Shown here: positions 17,949 to 26,037 of the stretch, in pieces
How the letters are laid out: the number at the start of each line of letters is the position of its first letter
Numbering within the stretch: the stretch's first letter is position 1
From: Mycolicibacterium sp. P1-18
GTDB taxonomy: Bacteria; Actinomycetota; Actinomycetes; Mycobacteriales; Mycobacteriaceae
Assembly: GCF_008329535.1 (NCBI RefSeq)
Contig: NZ_NPKR01000010.1
Span: 178,935 to 242,934 of the forward strand
Reading direction: 5' to 3'
Length of the DNA stretch: 64,000 bases
Program-made: the position numbers and the translations under genes
Notes under the pieces: generated by a model
Told to the model about the DNA's origin: nothing
Seen by the model: the letters and a program-made list of their open reading frames with translations, nothing else
Database searches by the model: none

Positions 17949-18841
17949 CGGACGCCGGGACCAGCGTGGGTCGACGACCCGAGAACCTGGTACTCGGCGC
18001 ACTGTTGACCACGTCGGCCTTCTTCTGCGTGGCGTTGGTCGGCACGGTGGCGAAGGTGGCCGGTCACTACACCTCGACGGGCGTGCTGCTGCTCTTCCAG
18101 AACGCCATCTGCCTGCTCTTCGTAATCCCGGTGGTGCTTCGCGGTGGCTGGTCCGAGATGCGCACCGGCAGAATCGGTCTGCACGTCCTGCGGGCGGTCA
18201 CCGGGACTGCCTGCTGGTATGCGCTGTTCTTCGCGATCGCCCGGATTCCGCTGGCCAACGCCACCCTGCTGACCTACAGCGCCCCGCTGTGGATGCCGCT
18301 GATCGCGTGGGCCGTCACCCGTCAACGGGTGGCGACGCCGACCTGGGCCGGAGCGGTCGTCGGCTTCGCCGGGGTGGTGCTGGTGTTGCAGCCGCAGGCC
18401 CACCGGGTCGACGTCGGCGAGTTGGCCGCGTTCGCCGGCGCGCTCTTCCTGGCCGTGGCGATGATGTCGGTGCGGTGGCTCGGCGCCACCGAACCCATCC
18501 TCCGGGTGCTGTTCTACTTCTTCCTGATCTCGACGCTGCTGTCGGTGCCCATCGCGATGCTCGACTGGCGACCCATCGCCCCGGCCGCCTGGGCGTGGCT
18601 AATCGGGCTGGGGCTGGCGCAACTGTCGTCGCAGACCCTCATCGTGCTGGCCTACCGCTACGCACCGGCCGAGAAGCTGGGCCCGTTCATCTACTCGGTC
18701 ATCGTCTTCACCGCGGTCGCCGACTGGCTCTTCTGGAACCATCCGCCCACGCTGATCACCTATGGCGGGATGGCCCTGGTCATCGGCGGTGGCCTCGTCG
18801 CGATTCGCGCGCGACGCGGCCCGGCCCGGCCAGTTCGGTAG
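17945..18841 (+). CDS. DMT superfamily transporter (EamA type)
   Basis: A 298-residue integral membrane protein with about ten hydrophobic helices arranged as two five-helix EamA repeats, the usual length for the drug/metabolite transporter family. GTG at 17945 overlaps the stop of the TctC-like gene. In the first repeat RAVTGTACWYALFFAIARIPLANATLLTYSAPLW is close to the EamA consensus. Being coupled to a solute-binding lipoprotein is unusual because DMT proteins normally work alone. Direction and substrate of transport are not evident. Confidence 0.85.
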   Translation: MTDAGTSVGRRPENLVLGALLTTSAFFCVALVGTVAKVAGHYTSTGVLLLFQNAICLLFVIPVVLRGGWSEMRTGRIGLHVLRAVTGTACWYALFFAIARIPLANATLLTYSAPLWMPLIAWAVTRQRVATPTWAGAVVGFAGVVLVLQPQAHRVDVGELAAFAGALFLAVAMMSVRWLGATEPILRVLFYFFLISTLLSVPIAMLDWRPIAPAAWAWLIGLGLAQLSSQTLIVLAYRYAPAEKLGPFIYSVIVFTAVADWLFWNHPPTLITYGGMALVIGGGLVAIRARRGPARPVR

Positions 18842-18943
18842 TCCAGAACCCTGATTCGGTCCCCCTCGGCCGTTTGTCCGTCCCTCGAATGGGCAACCGT
18901 TCGCCCTGTCGACCGTGACGTCGAATCACAGGGATGGAGGATC

Positions 18944-20044
18944 ATGCAGGCCGAACGCTTTCGATCGTTGTTCGACGCCAAGGGGCCCTACGCCTCGGTG
19001 TACTTCGACGACTCGCACGACACCGAGGACGCGGACGCGCAGCAGCACCTGAAGTGGCGGGCGGTGCGCACGGAGCTGGAGCAGCTCGGCGCCCCCGCCG
19101 ACGTCGTCGACGGCATGGAGGACGCCGTGCTCGGCGCCCCACCCGCGGTGGGGCGCAGTGGACGCGGGGTGATCGCCGGGCAGGACGGCGTGCTCGTCGA
19201 CGAGCGCCTGATCCGCCCGATCGAGAACCCCGTCATCCGCTACGCCGACCTGCCGTACGTGGTGCCGATCGTCGAGCACGGCGCCTGGCACGCGACCTAC
19301 GTGGTCGCGACCGTCGACCATGCCGGCGGCGACGTCGCACTGCACCGCGGCGGCAAGGTGGTCGCCGAAGAGGTCGACGGCGGTGGCTACCCGGTGCACA
19401 AGGCGGACAGCGCCGAGACGCCCGGTTACGGCGATCCGCAACGCCGAACCATGGAGGCCGGCCGCAAGAACCTTCGTGCGGTGGCCGCACGGCTGGCCCA
19501 ACTCGTCGACGAAGTGGCACCGGACATCGTGTTCGTCGTGGGTGAGGTCCAGTCCCGGGCGGACCTCGGCCCGACCCTGGAGGAGCGGGTGGCGGCGCTG
19601 GTGGTCGAGTTGGACGTCGGCGCCCGGGACAGCGGGATCGACGACGCCGAGGTGGACCACGCCATCGAGCAGGAGTTGCTCAAGCGCCGGTTGGCGGCCA
19701 TGGATGCTGCCGCACAACAGTTCTCGCAGGCCGTGGGGCAGCGCTCGGGACTCGCGGTCGAGGGTGTCGGCCCAGTGTGCGAGGCCCTGCGGGCCGGTGC
19801 GGTGGAGACCCTCCTGGTGGGCGACATGGGGGATCGGACCGTCGTCGCCGACGACGACCTGCTGACCGTCGCTCCCGACGCCGACGTCCTCTCGGAGTTG
19901 GGCGCCGCGCCGACGCACACGCTCCGGGCCGACGAGGCACTTCCCGGTGCCGCGATCATGACGGGTGCGGCGGTCTTGCGAGTCGACGAACGGCTCGCAC
20001 CGCAGGACGGGATCGCGGCCGTGCTGCGGTTCGCCCTGCCATGA
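18944..20044 (+). CDS. Rv2629-like protein (baeRF/eRF1-like family)
   Basis: A 366-residue soluble protein resembling Rv2629 of M. tuberculosis, a dormancy-regulon protein grouped with bacterial homologues of archaeo-eukaryotic release factor domains. The start MQAERFRSLFDAKGPYASVYFDDSHDTEDA and the C-terminal lobe with VETLLVGDMGDRTVV fit that family. A release-factor GGQ loop is not visible in the middle domain, so peptide release is not implied. GTTT-N15-GGGCAA lies at 18872-18896 upstream, a weak SigF-like match. Role inferred only by family. Confidence 0.8.
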   Translation: MQAERFRSLFDAKGPYASVYFDDSHDTEDADAQQHLKWRAVRTELEQLGAPADVVDGMEDAVLGAPPAVGRSGRGVIAGQDGVLVDERLIRPIENPVIRYADLPYVVPIVEHGAWHATYVVATVDHAGGDVALHRGGKVVAEEVDGGGYPVHKADSAETPGYGDPQRRTMEAGRKNLRAVAARLAQLVDEVAPDIVFVVGEVQSRADLGPTLEERVAALVVELDVGARDSGIDDAEVDHAIEQELLKRRLAAMDAAAQQFSQAVGQRSGLAVEGVGPVCEALRAGAVETLLVGDMGDRTVVADDDLLTVAPDADVLSELGAAPTHTLRADEALPGAAIMTGAAVLRVDERLAPQDGIAAVLRFALP

Positions 20045-20054
20045 CCGGTCGGGG

Positions 20055-20357
20055 TCACTGCCGGTCGAGCGCGTCTTCCAGCCGTTGCACCTTCGCGGTC
20101 AGCTCACCGGTGTAGCCGGGCCGGATGTCGGCCTTTAGCACCAGGCCCACGCGCGGGGACACGGCGGCGACGGCGTCCACGGCTTGCTTGACGACGGCCA
20201 TCACCTCGTCCCACTCGCCTTCGACGTTGGTGAACATCGCGTTGGTCTCGTTGGGGAGTCCGGATTCGCGGACGATGCGGACGGCTTCGGCAACCGCGTC
20301 GTGGACGCCGCCGGTGTCGTCTCCGGTGGACGGGGTCAGGCTGAAGGCAACGATCAT
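20055..20357 (-). CDS. Thiamine-binding protein (MTH1187/YkoF-like)
   Basis: A 100-residue ferredoxin-fold protein of the DUF77 family, members of which bind thiamine or hydroxymethylpyrimidine. Typical features are MIVAFSLTP at the start, GLPNETNAMFTNVEGEWDEVMAVVKQAV in the middle and the LKADIRPG strand. GGAGGTC directly precedes the ATG at 20357. It is convergent with the Rv2629-like gene (10-base gap). No thiamine transporter is adjacent. Confidence 0.85.
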   Translation of the reverse strand: MIVAFSLTPSTGDDTGGVHDAVAEAVRIVRESGLPNETNAMFTNVEGEWDEVMAVVKQAVDAVAAVSPRVGLVLKADIRPGYTGELTAKVQRLEDALDRQ

Positions 20358-20387
20358 GACCTCCAGCCTGGCACACCCTCCGGTCGC

Positions 20388-21083
20388 TCAGCTCATCGCG
20401 CGTTCCCCGATCGGCAGGTTCAGCTGGGTGCGGACGTAGCGGGTCAGTTCGTCGGCGAGGACCTCGTCGGCGCCGGCCTCCACGCCGTCGAGGACCTGGC
20501 GCACCACCTCGGCCGGGTCGGACTTGGGGGCGTCGGTGAACGACGCCATGTCGGTGTCGACGTAGCCCACGTACACGCCGACGACCTGGACGCCGCGCGG
20601 TGCGAGCTCCAGGCGCATCGAGTCGGTGGCGCTCCACATCGCGGCCTTGGAGACGCCGTAGCTGGCGCCGACGGGCAGCCAGGACAGCACCGAGGCAACG
20701 TTCACGACGGCGCCATCCCGGTCGGCGATCCGGTCGGCGAACGCCGAGGCCAGGGCTAGCGGTCCAAACAGGTTGGTCTCCAACTCCTCTCGTAGCTTGG
20801 AGGCGCCGGGCTCGAGCACGGAAGCGCCGCGGACGATGCCCGCGTTGTTGATCAGCACGCTGACGTCGGATGCCGTCTCCGCCGCCGCGGCCACCGACTG
20901 TGCGTCGGTCACGTCGAGGGTGAGGGCGACGACGCGCGGATCGCTGGCGTCGACCTGTGTGGAATCGCGAGCCGCGGCATACACCTTGGCCACGCCGCGC
21001 TCGAGGAGTTGGGTTACGTAGTGGCGTCCCATGCCGCGGTTGGCGCCGGTGACGAGGACGGTCTGGTTCTGCAGTGTGGTCAT
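20388..21083 (-). CDS. SDR family oxidoreductase
   Basis: A 231-residue compact short-chain dehydrogenase with TGANRGMG at 13-20, NNAG, the catalytic Ser in NVASVLSW and Tyr/Lys in YGVSK. AGGAGATCGTC precedes the ATG at 21083. It lies 46 bases downstream of the alpha/beta hydrolase on the same strand, so it is probably cotranscribed from the operator-bearing promoter at 21909-21976. Its likely role is redox modification of the same compound that the hydrolase handles; substrate unknown. Confidence 0.88.
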   Translation of the reverse strand: MTTLQNQTVLVTGANRGMGRHYVTQLLERGVAKVYAAARDSTQVDASDPRVVALTLDVTDAQSVAAAAETASDVSVLINNAGIVRGASVLEPGASKLREELETNLFGPLALASAFADRIADRDGAVVNVASVLSWLPVGASYGVSKAAMWSATDSMRLELAPRGVQVVGVYVGYVDTDMASFTDAPKSDPAEVVRQVLDGVEAGADEVLADELTRYVRTQLNLPIGERAMS

Positions 21084-21129
21084 GACGATCTCCTAGGGGT
21101 GAGCGATGACTGGTCGGCGGGATGCCGAC

Positions 21130-21891
21130 TCACACGAGGAACGCGAGGGCCTCGCCCACGAATTCGTCGTGAAACTGGAAGATGCCGCCGTGTCCGGCAT
21201 CCGGGTAGATCTTCAACTGCGCGTTGGGGAGTTGGCGCGCGAGATCATGGGAATTGCTGGTGGGCACCATCCGGTCGTCGTCGCCGTTGGCGACGAACAC
21301 CGGCTGCCGAATACCGGAGAGGTCGACCGGGGACGTCCGCTCCTTCAGTCGGGCGACGAACTTCTTCGCCTCCGACTTGCCGTGGGCCGTCCTGGTGAAG
21401 AACAGGTTCTCCTTCGGGTCCTTGCCCGTCAGAAGTGCCGTCACGGTGTCGCCGATGGTCACCCGCGTCACCTTGTCGATGCCCACACCCCCGGCAGGGC
21501 CGGTGCCGGCGAGGATGAGCTTGCGGACCAGTTGAGGCTGCCGGGTCACGATCTCCTGGGCGATCATGCCGCCCAGTGAGAATCCGAGCAGGTCGACCCG
21601 GTCGAAGCCGAGCGCGCGGATGAAGGCGATGGCGTCGCGGGCCATCGCGGCGACCGTGTCAGGGGTTTTCCCGCTCGAGGCACCCACGCCGCGATTGTCG
21701 AAGGCGACGACGTGATGTGTGGTGGCGATGCCGTCGACGACGCGCGGATCCCAGTTGTCCAGCACGGCCGCGAGATGGTTGAGGAAGATCACGGGAACGC
21801 CCGTGCCACCGCCGAGTTCGCGATACGAAAAGGTGGCGTCACCGACCACGACCGTCTTGGTGGGGGTGTTCGCATACGTCGTCGTGGTCAT
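21130..21891 (-). CDS. Alpha/beta hydrolase, shortened paralogue of the 25165 gene
   Basis: A 253-residue alpha/beta-fold hydrolase with nucleophile elbow GFSLGG and the catalytic His in GHGG near the end. It matches the 285-residue hydrolase at 25165-26022 along its whole length but lacks about 25 residues between KERT and PVFVANG, the lid-to-core connection. The catalytic residues flank the gap and the frame is kept, so the protein may still be active with an altered pocket. ATG at 21891. The promoter region contains two copies of the 18-bp operator shared with neighbours. Confidence 0.87.
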   Translation of the reverse strand: MTTTTYANTPTKTVVVGDATFSYRELGGGTGVPVIFLNHLAAVLDNWDPRVVDGIATTHHVVAFDNRGVGASSGKTPDTVAAMARDAIAFIRALGFDRVDLLGFSLGGMIAQEIVTRQPQLVRKLILAGTGPAGGVGIDKVTRVTIGDTVTALLTGKDPKENLFFTRTAHGKSEAKKFVARLKERTSPVDLSGIRQPVFVANGDDDRMVPTSNSHDLARQLPNAQLKIYPDAGHGGIFQFHDEFVGEALAFLV

Positions 21892-21908
21892 GGTCTCCCT
21901 GGCTCATC

Positions 21909-21976
21909 GTAAACCGCTCGGTGTACTTCCAGGGACGCTACACGGCTCTCGTCACGATGTAAACCAAGCGGTATAC
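21909..21976. promoter_or_regulatory. Two 18-bp TetR-type operators (divergent promoter 1)
   Basis: GTAAACCGCTCGGTGTAC at 21909-21926 and GTAAACCAAGCGGTATAC at 21959-21976 are imperfect palindromes with GTaWACC/GGTrTAC halves around four central bases. They lie between the hydrolase-SDR operon (minus) and the TetR gene at 21984 (plus), the second ending 7 bases before the TetR ATG. The same element occurs at four further positions up to 25135, so a common regulator is likely. Confidence 0.72.
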
Positions 21977-21983
21977 TTCGGCC

Positions 21984-22577
21984 ATGAGTACCGACGTCGA
22001 GCCGCAACGCGGCGGCCGGGGTGCGCGGCAGCGGATCATCGAGGCCGCCATCAAGCTGTTCTATCAGGAGGGTGTCAACGCCACCGGGGTGGAACGGCTG
22101 GCAGCCGAGGCGTCGGTGTCCAAGAGGACGCTGTATCAGCACTTTCCGAGCAAGACCGCCGTGGTCGAGGAGTATCTCCGCTACATCCGGCAACACGTGG
22201 GCGACCCGATCCACCCCGACGCCGACGCGGCCCGGCGCAGCCCCCGAGCGCGCATCCTCGCGCTGTTCGAGACACCGCCTGCCGGTGGTCTGATGCGGGG
22301 GTGCCCGTTTCACAACGCCGCCGTCGAGGCCGCCGACGGCATGCCCGAGGTGCACGAGATCGTCGAGGCGCACAAGCGTGCTTACGTCGACGGTCTCGTC
22401 GCCCTGGTGCGGGAGGCCGGGGCGGCCAATCCCACGTTGCTGGGCAACCAGATCGCCGTGCTCTACGAGGGCGCGGCGGCGCTGTCGACGTCGTTGAACG
22501 AACCCGAACCGTGGACCTACGCCCGCAAGGCCGTGCAGACCCTCGTCGACGCCGCGATCAAGCGGGCGTCGGCGTGA
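21984..22577 (+). CDS. TetR/AcrR family regulator
   Basis: A 197-residue repressor with the N-terminal helix-turn-helix at about 15-60 (ASVSKRTLYQHFPSKTAVVEEYL) and a YxxxG-type ligand domain containing AGGLMRGCPFHNAAVEA, a signature of one TetR_C subgroup. The ATG at 21984 is preceded closely by an 18-bp operator, suggesting autoregulation. It is divergent from the hydrolase-SDR operon and convergent, with a 20-base overlap, with the MDR oxidoreductase gene. Together with the TetR at 24497-25075 it is one of two candidate owners of the six-box regulon. Confidence 0.9.
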   Translation: MSTDVEPQRGGRGARQRIIEAAIKLFYQEGVNATGVERLAAEASVSKRTLYQHFPSKTAVVEEYLRYIRQHVGDPIHPDADAARRSPRARILALFETPPAGGLMRGCPFHNAAVEAADGMPEVHEIVEAHKRAYVDGLVALVREAGAANPTLLGNQIAVLYEGAAALSTSLNEPEPWTYARKAVQTLVDAAIKRASA

Positions 22578-23571
22578 CCTTGATGACCACCTTGCCCTTG
22601 GCGCGGCCGGACTCGACGTAGGCCATCGCGTCGTTGGTCTCGGCGAACGGGAACACCCTGTCCAGCACGGGCCGGATCGCACCCGAGTCGATCAGCGCCG
22701 AAATGCGCTGCAACTGTTCACCGCTGGCTCGCATGAACAGGAAGTGATAGCCGACGCCGAGCTGGCGGGCCTGCCGTCGGACCCCTGCGCTCAGCGCTCG
22801 CAGGGCCACGCGGAGGTACCAGGCGGCGCCGATCTCGGCGCCGAACACGTGATCGGGGGGTCCGGAGATCGAGATCAAGGTCCCGCCGCGCGCCAAGATC
22901 CGCAACGACTTCTTCAGCGTGGCGTCGTCCTGGCTGTGCAGGACGACGTCGTAGTCGTGCAGCACGTCGTCGAAGTCTTGGCTCCGGTAGTCGACGACGA
23001 CGTCGGCACCCAGACCCTTGACGAGTTCGAAGTTCGCGGGGCTGCACGTGGTGGCGACGGTGGCACCGAGATGCTTGGCCAGTTGGATTGCGATGGTGCC
23101 CACCCCGCCGCTACCCGCCTGGATGAACACCTTCTGTCCGCGTTGGAGGTTGGCCGTCTCGACGAGCGCCTGCCATGCGGTCAGTGCCACCAGGGGGATC
23201 GGCGCGGCCTCGACCATGTTCAGGGCTGCGGGCTTGTGCGCGACGTCGCGCTGCTTCATGGCGATGGACTCGGCGAACGTGCCGATGCGGTCCTTGTCGG
23301 GGCGCGCGTACACCTCGTCGCCGGGGGTGAAGGCCCGCACGCGGGCGCCCACGCGCGTCACCACGCCGGCGACGTCGTTGCCCATGATCTGGGGCAGGCG
23401 GTAGGGCAGTATCGGCTTGAACTCGCCGTCGCGGATCTTGACGTCGAGCACGTTGACACCGGCGGCGTGGACGTCGACGAGCACGTCGTCGTCACCGACG
23501 CGTGGTTCGGGCATCTCGGCCGCGCGGAGGGCGCTCCTCTTGGCGTAGCGGTCGAGCGTGAAGGTCTTCAC
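22558..23571 (-). CDS. NADP-dependent zinc-free alcohol dehydrogenase / quinone oxidoreductase (MDR)
   Basis: A 337-residue medium-chain reductase with a GroES-like N-terminal domain (MGNDVAGVVTRVGARVRAFTPGDEVYA) and a nucleotide-binding domain with AGSGGVGTIAIQLAKHLGA near 150. Zinc-ligand cysteines are absent, as in quinone oxidoreductases. GTG at 23571 overlaps the stop of the SDR gene (GTGA), so this is the second gene of that operon. The 3' end overlaps the convergent TetR gene by 20 bases. It probably reduces an enone or quinone-like intermediate; substrate unknown. Confidence 0.88.
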   Translation of the reverse strand: MKTFTLDRYAKRSALRAAEMPEPRVGDDDVLVDVHAAGVNVLDVKIRDGEFKPILPYRLPQIMGNDVAGVVTRVGARVRAFTPGDEVYARPDKDRIGTFAESIAMKQRDVAHKPAALNMVEAAPIPLVALTAWQALVETANLQRGQKVFIQAGSGGVGTIAIQLAKHLGATVATTCSPANFELVKGLGADVVVDYRSQDFDDVLHDYDVVLHSQDDATLKKSLRILARGGTLISISGPPDHVFGAEIGAAWYLRVALRALSAGVRRQARQLGVGYHFLFMRASGEQLQRISALIDSGAIRPVLDRVFPFAETNDAMAYVESGRAKGKVVIKVTPTPA

Positions 23572-24395
23572 GGGCGCGAGGTGGTGGCGGCGGCGAGGAC
23601 GGCGTCGGTCACGGGGGTGGGAGTGAGCGCGACGACGACTTTCTGGGCGCGGCTGACGTTGTCGAGGAGGTATCGGCGTTTGGGGTGCTTCGCGGTCAGG
23701 GCTCGCTCGACGGCCGTGACGACACGCTGGGGGTCCGCGGCCAGTTTCTGCATGCGGCCGAGAAGCTTCCGCGAACCCTTCAGATGGGCTGCGTAGAGTT
23801 CGCGATGCTCGGGGGCGAGTCCGTCGACCATGCGGTCGTGTTCGACCAGGATGTCGCCCCACATGTCGGTGCGGATGGGTCCTGGCTCGATCAGTGACAC
23901 CTTGATTCCCCACGGCCGCAACTCCATTCGCAGGGCGTCGGCTAGCGATTCGATGGCGTACTTGGACGCGCTGTAGGCGCCGGTGCCCGGCGTGGTGACG
24001 AGTCCGCTGACCGAGGAGATGAACAGCACGCGTCCGCGCGCGGCGCGGATGTGGGGGAGCACCGCCTGGGTGACCGCGATTTGAGCGGTCACGTTCACGT
24101 CGAACTGCCGGGACAGATCGTCGAGATGGAGTCCCTCGACCGGCCCGTTGACGATGATGCCCGCGTTGTTCACCACCGCGTCGAGCCTGTCCGGAAGGCG
24201 CTCGGGAAGGGCGGCGATGGCGGCGCGATCGGTGATGTCGAGCGGCACCGCGTGGACGTGCGGCAGTCGGTCGAGGCGCTGCAGCGCCGACTCGGATCGG
24301 GCCGTCGCGTACACCTCCCAACCGTGGTTACCGAGATGCTCGGTGATCGCGAGGCCGATGCCGCGGCCTGCGCCGGTGACGAGTACGGAGGGCAC
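23568..24395 (-). CDS. SDR family oxidoreductase
   Basis: A 275-residue short-chain dehydrogenase with TGAGRGIG at 7-14, NNAG, Ser in FISSVSG and Tyr/Lys in YSASK. The GTG at 24395 is chosen because AAAGGA lies 5 bases upstream; an in-frame extension reaching 25226 lies across the TetR gene in another frame and is not coding. It is the first gene of a two-gene operon with the MDR reductase and is preceded by two copies of the 18-bp operator (24436-24499). Confidence 0.88.
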   Translation of the reverse strand: MPSVLVTGAGRGIGLAITEHLGNHGWEVYATARSESALQRLDRLPHVHAVPLDITDRAAIAALPERLPDRLDAVVNNAGIIVNGPVEGLHLDDLSRQFDVNVTAQIAVTQAVLPHIRAARGRVLFISSVSGLVTTPGTGAYSASKYAIESLADALRMELRPWGIKVSLIEPGPIRTDMWGDILVEHDRMVDGLAPEHRELYAAHLKGSRKLLGRMQKLAADPQRVVTAVERALTAKHPKRRYLLDNVSRAQKVVVALTPTPVTDAVLAAATTSRP

Positions 24396-24435
24396 GTGGT
24401 TCCTTTGGTTGGCTGTCGAGGTGACTGCGCGGTTG

Positions 24436-24499
24436 GTAAACCGAACGGTGTACGACGACGGTACCGACCAACCGCCCCGATGTAAACCAATCGGTGTCA
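24436..24499. promoter_or_regulatory. Two 18-bp TetR-type operators (SDR-MDR operon)
   Basis: GTAAACCGAACGGTGTAC at 24436-24453 and GTAAACCAATCGGTGTCA at 24482-24499 repeat the element seen at 21909 and 21959. They sit in the 101-base gap between the TetR gene and the SDR gene, both on the minus strand; the second box overlaps the TetR stop codon. Their position implies a separately regulated promoter for the SDR-MDR pair. Confidence 0.7.
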
Positions 24500-25075
24500 G
24501 GTGGTGCGTCGTCCGCGTCGAACGGGCGGCCGGTGCACGGCTATCAGCTCCTCCAGGTGATGGGAGACCTGCTCCAGTGGTGTGGTGGAACGCGCTGCGC
24601 GCGAGAGGATCACAGCTCCCTCGAGCGAGGCGACGACGGTCGTCGACAGCGACCGTGCCACGTCCTCGGCGATCCCGTCGCGGACCCATCGCGCGGTGAG
24701 GAGCCGGCCCCAGCTCGCGAACACCTCGGCCGCCGCAGCCTTGGCGTCTGGAGCCTCGGCGCCGCTGCATGCCGCCGCCATGATGGGACAGCCGCCCTCG
24801 AAGTCGGTGCCAATCAGGACGTCGCTCCACATGTGTGCGAAGGCCGCGACCGGATTGGGCTCGTCGACGTAGTCGGCGATCGTCCGCGCCATCTCCTCGC
24901 CCGCGAAATACGTTGCCGCAGTCACTAGTTCGGCCTTGCCGCCGGGGAAGTTCAGGTAGATCGAGCGACGGGTCACCCCGCTGGCGTCGAGGATCTGCGC
25001 GATCCCCGTGCCCGCAACGCCGTAATGCTGCATCAAGGTGGCGGTGGCCGAGGTAAGACGTTCGCGTACTCGCAT
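24497..25075 (-). CDS. TetR/AcrR family regulator
   Basis: A 192-residue regulator with HTH about residues 10-55 (SGVTRRSIYLNFPGGKAELVTAA) and a helical C-terminal domain of the TetR_C group containing FEGGCPIMAAACSG. ATG at 25075 lies 7 bases from an 18-bp operator in the divergent promoter shared with the alpha/beta hydrolase at 25165. It is the second candidate regulator for the six related operators. The two TetR proteins differ clearly in sequence, so they may compete or recognise the boxes differently. Confidence 0.9.
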   Translation of the reverse strand: MRVRERLTSATATLMQHYGVAGTGIAQILDASGVTRRSIYLNFPGGKAELVTAATYFAGEEMARTIADYVDEPNPVAAFAHMWSDVLIGTDFEGGCPIMAAACSGAEAPDAKAAAAEVFASWGRLLTARWVRDGIAEDVARSLSTTVVASLEGAVILSRAARSTTPLEQVSHHLEELIAVHRPPVRRGRRTT

Positions 25076-25082
25076 GCTTGCA

Positions 25083-25135
25083 ATATACCAATCGGTTTAC
25101 TAGCGTGGCGGCCATCGGTACACCAAACGGTATAT
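25083..25135. promoter_or_regulatory. Two 18-bp TetR-type operators (divergent promoter 3)
   Basis: ATATACCAATCGGTTTAC at 25083-25100 and GTACACCAAACGGTATAT at 25118-25135 are the fifth and sixth copies of the GTAWACC-N4-GGTRTAC element. They lie between the TetR gene (minus, start 25075) and the hydrolase gene (plus, start 25165), and are centred 35 bases apart. Confidence 0.7.
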
Positions 25136-25164
25136 CCCGCTCGATTGGCACGACGAAGGGCACC

Positions 25165-26022
25165 ATGACCACCACGACGACGACGTGGCGCAACACGCCG
25201 ACCAAGACCGTCGACGTCGGCGGCACGTCGTTCGCCTACCGCGAACTCGGTTCCGAGTCAGACGTTCCCGTGGTCTTCCTCCACCACCTGATGGCCGTGC
25301 TGGACGACTGGGATCCCCGGATCGTCGAGGGCGTCGCCGCTCGCCACCACGTGATCGCCTTCGACAACCGCGGGGTGGGTGCGTCCGGCTCGACCGTGCC
25401 GCCCACCGTCGAGCAGATGGGTGCCGATGCCATCGCCTTCATCCGGGCCCTCGGCTACCAGAAGGTCGACCTGTTCGGGTTCTCCGTCGGCGGTGGCGTG
25501 GCGCAAATGGTCGCGCTGCAGGCACCGGACCTCGTCCGACGCATGATTCTGGCGGGGACCGGCCCCCGTGGCGGCGGCGGGATCGAGAAGATCAGCGTGA
25601 TCACCGCCATTGCCTACGTCAAGGCCGCCCTCACGTTCAGCGACGCCAGAAACTTCCTGTTCTTTCCGCGCACGCCCGCGGGCAAGCGCGCCGCGTCGGA
25701 CTACTTCCGCCGCCTCGCAGAGCGCACCCGCGACCGCGACACCAAGATTTCGTGGGAGGCCCGGATCGCTCAGCTCGCGGCGCTGCGTCGGGCTGGCCTC
25801 AGCCGGCCCGACGACCTGTCGGTCATCACCGCACCGGTCTTCGTCGCCAACGGCGACCACGACGTGATGGTGGCGAGCAGCCACTCGGCGGACATGGCCC
25901 GCCGCCTGCCACACTCCATCCTGAAGATCTACCCCGATTCCGGGCACGGCGGAGTGTTCCAGCACCACGAGACCTTCGTGCCCGACGTACTCGCGTTTCT
26001 CGCCAGCTCATCCGCCAACTGA
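25165..26022 (+). CDS. Alpha/beta hydrolase
   Basis: A 285-residue alpha/beta hydrolase with nucleophile elbow GFSVGG, VFVANGDHDVMV around the acid residue and the His in DSGHGG. A Thr-rich N-terminus (MTTTTTTWRNTPTKT) is shared with the paralogue at 21130-21891. I chose the ATG at 25165, after GAAGGGCACC; the upstream in-frame part lies in the operator region. It is followed after 15 bases by the Old Yellow Enzyme gene, so both form an operon under the divergent operator-bearing promoter. Confidence 0.88.
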   Translation: MTTTTTTWRNTPTKTVDVGGTSFAYRELGSESDVPVVFLHHLMAVLDDWDPRIVEGVAARHHVIAFDNRGVGASGSTVPPTVEQMGADAIAFIRALGYQKVDLFGFSVGGGVAQMVALQAPDLVRRMILAGTGPRGGGGIEKISVITAIAYVKAALTFSDARNFLFFPRTPAGKRAASDYFRRLAERTRDRDTKISWEARIAQLAALRRAGLSRPDDLSVITAPVFVANGDHDVMVASSHSADMARRLPHSILKIYPDSGHGGVFQHHETFVPDVLAFLASSSAN

Positions 26023-26037
26023 CAAAAGGACCTCGGC

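Noticed and set aside
18872..18896. SigF promoter for the Rv2629-like gene
   Set aside because: GTTT and the 15-base spacer fit, but the -10 reads GGGCAA with two mismatches; too weak to list as a feature.
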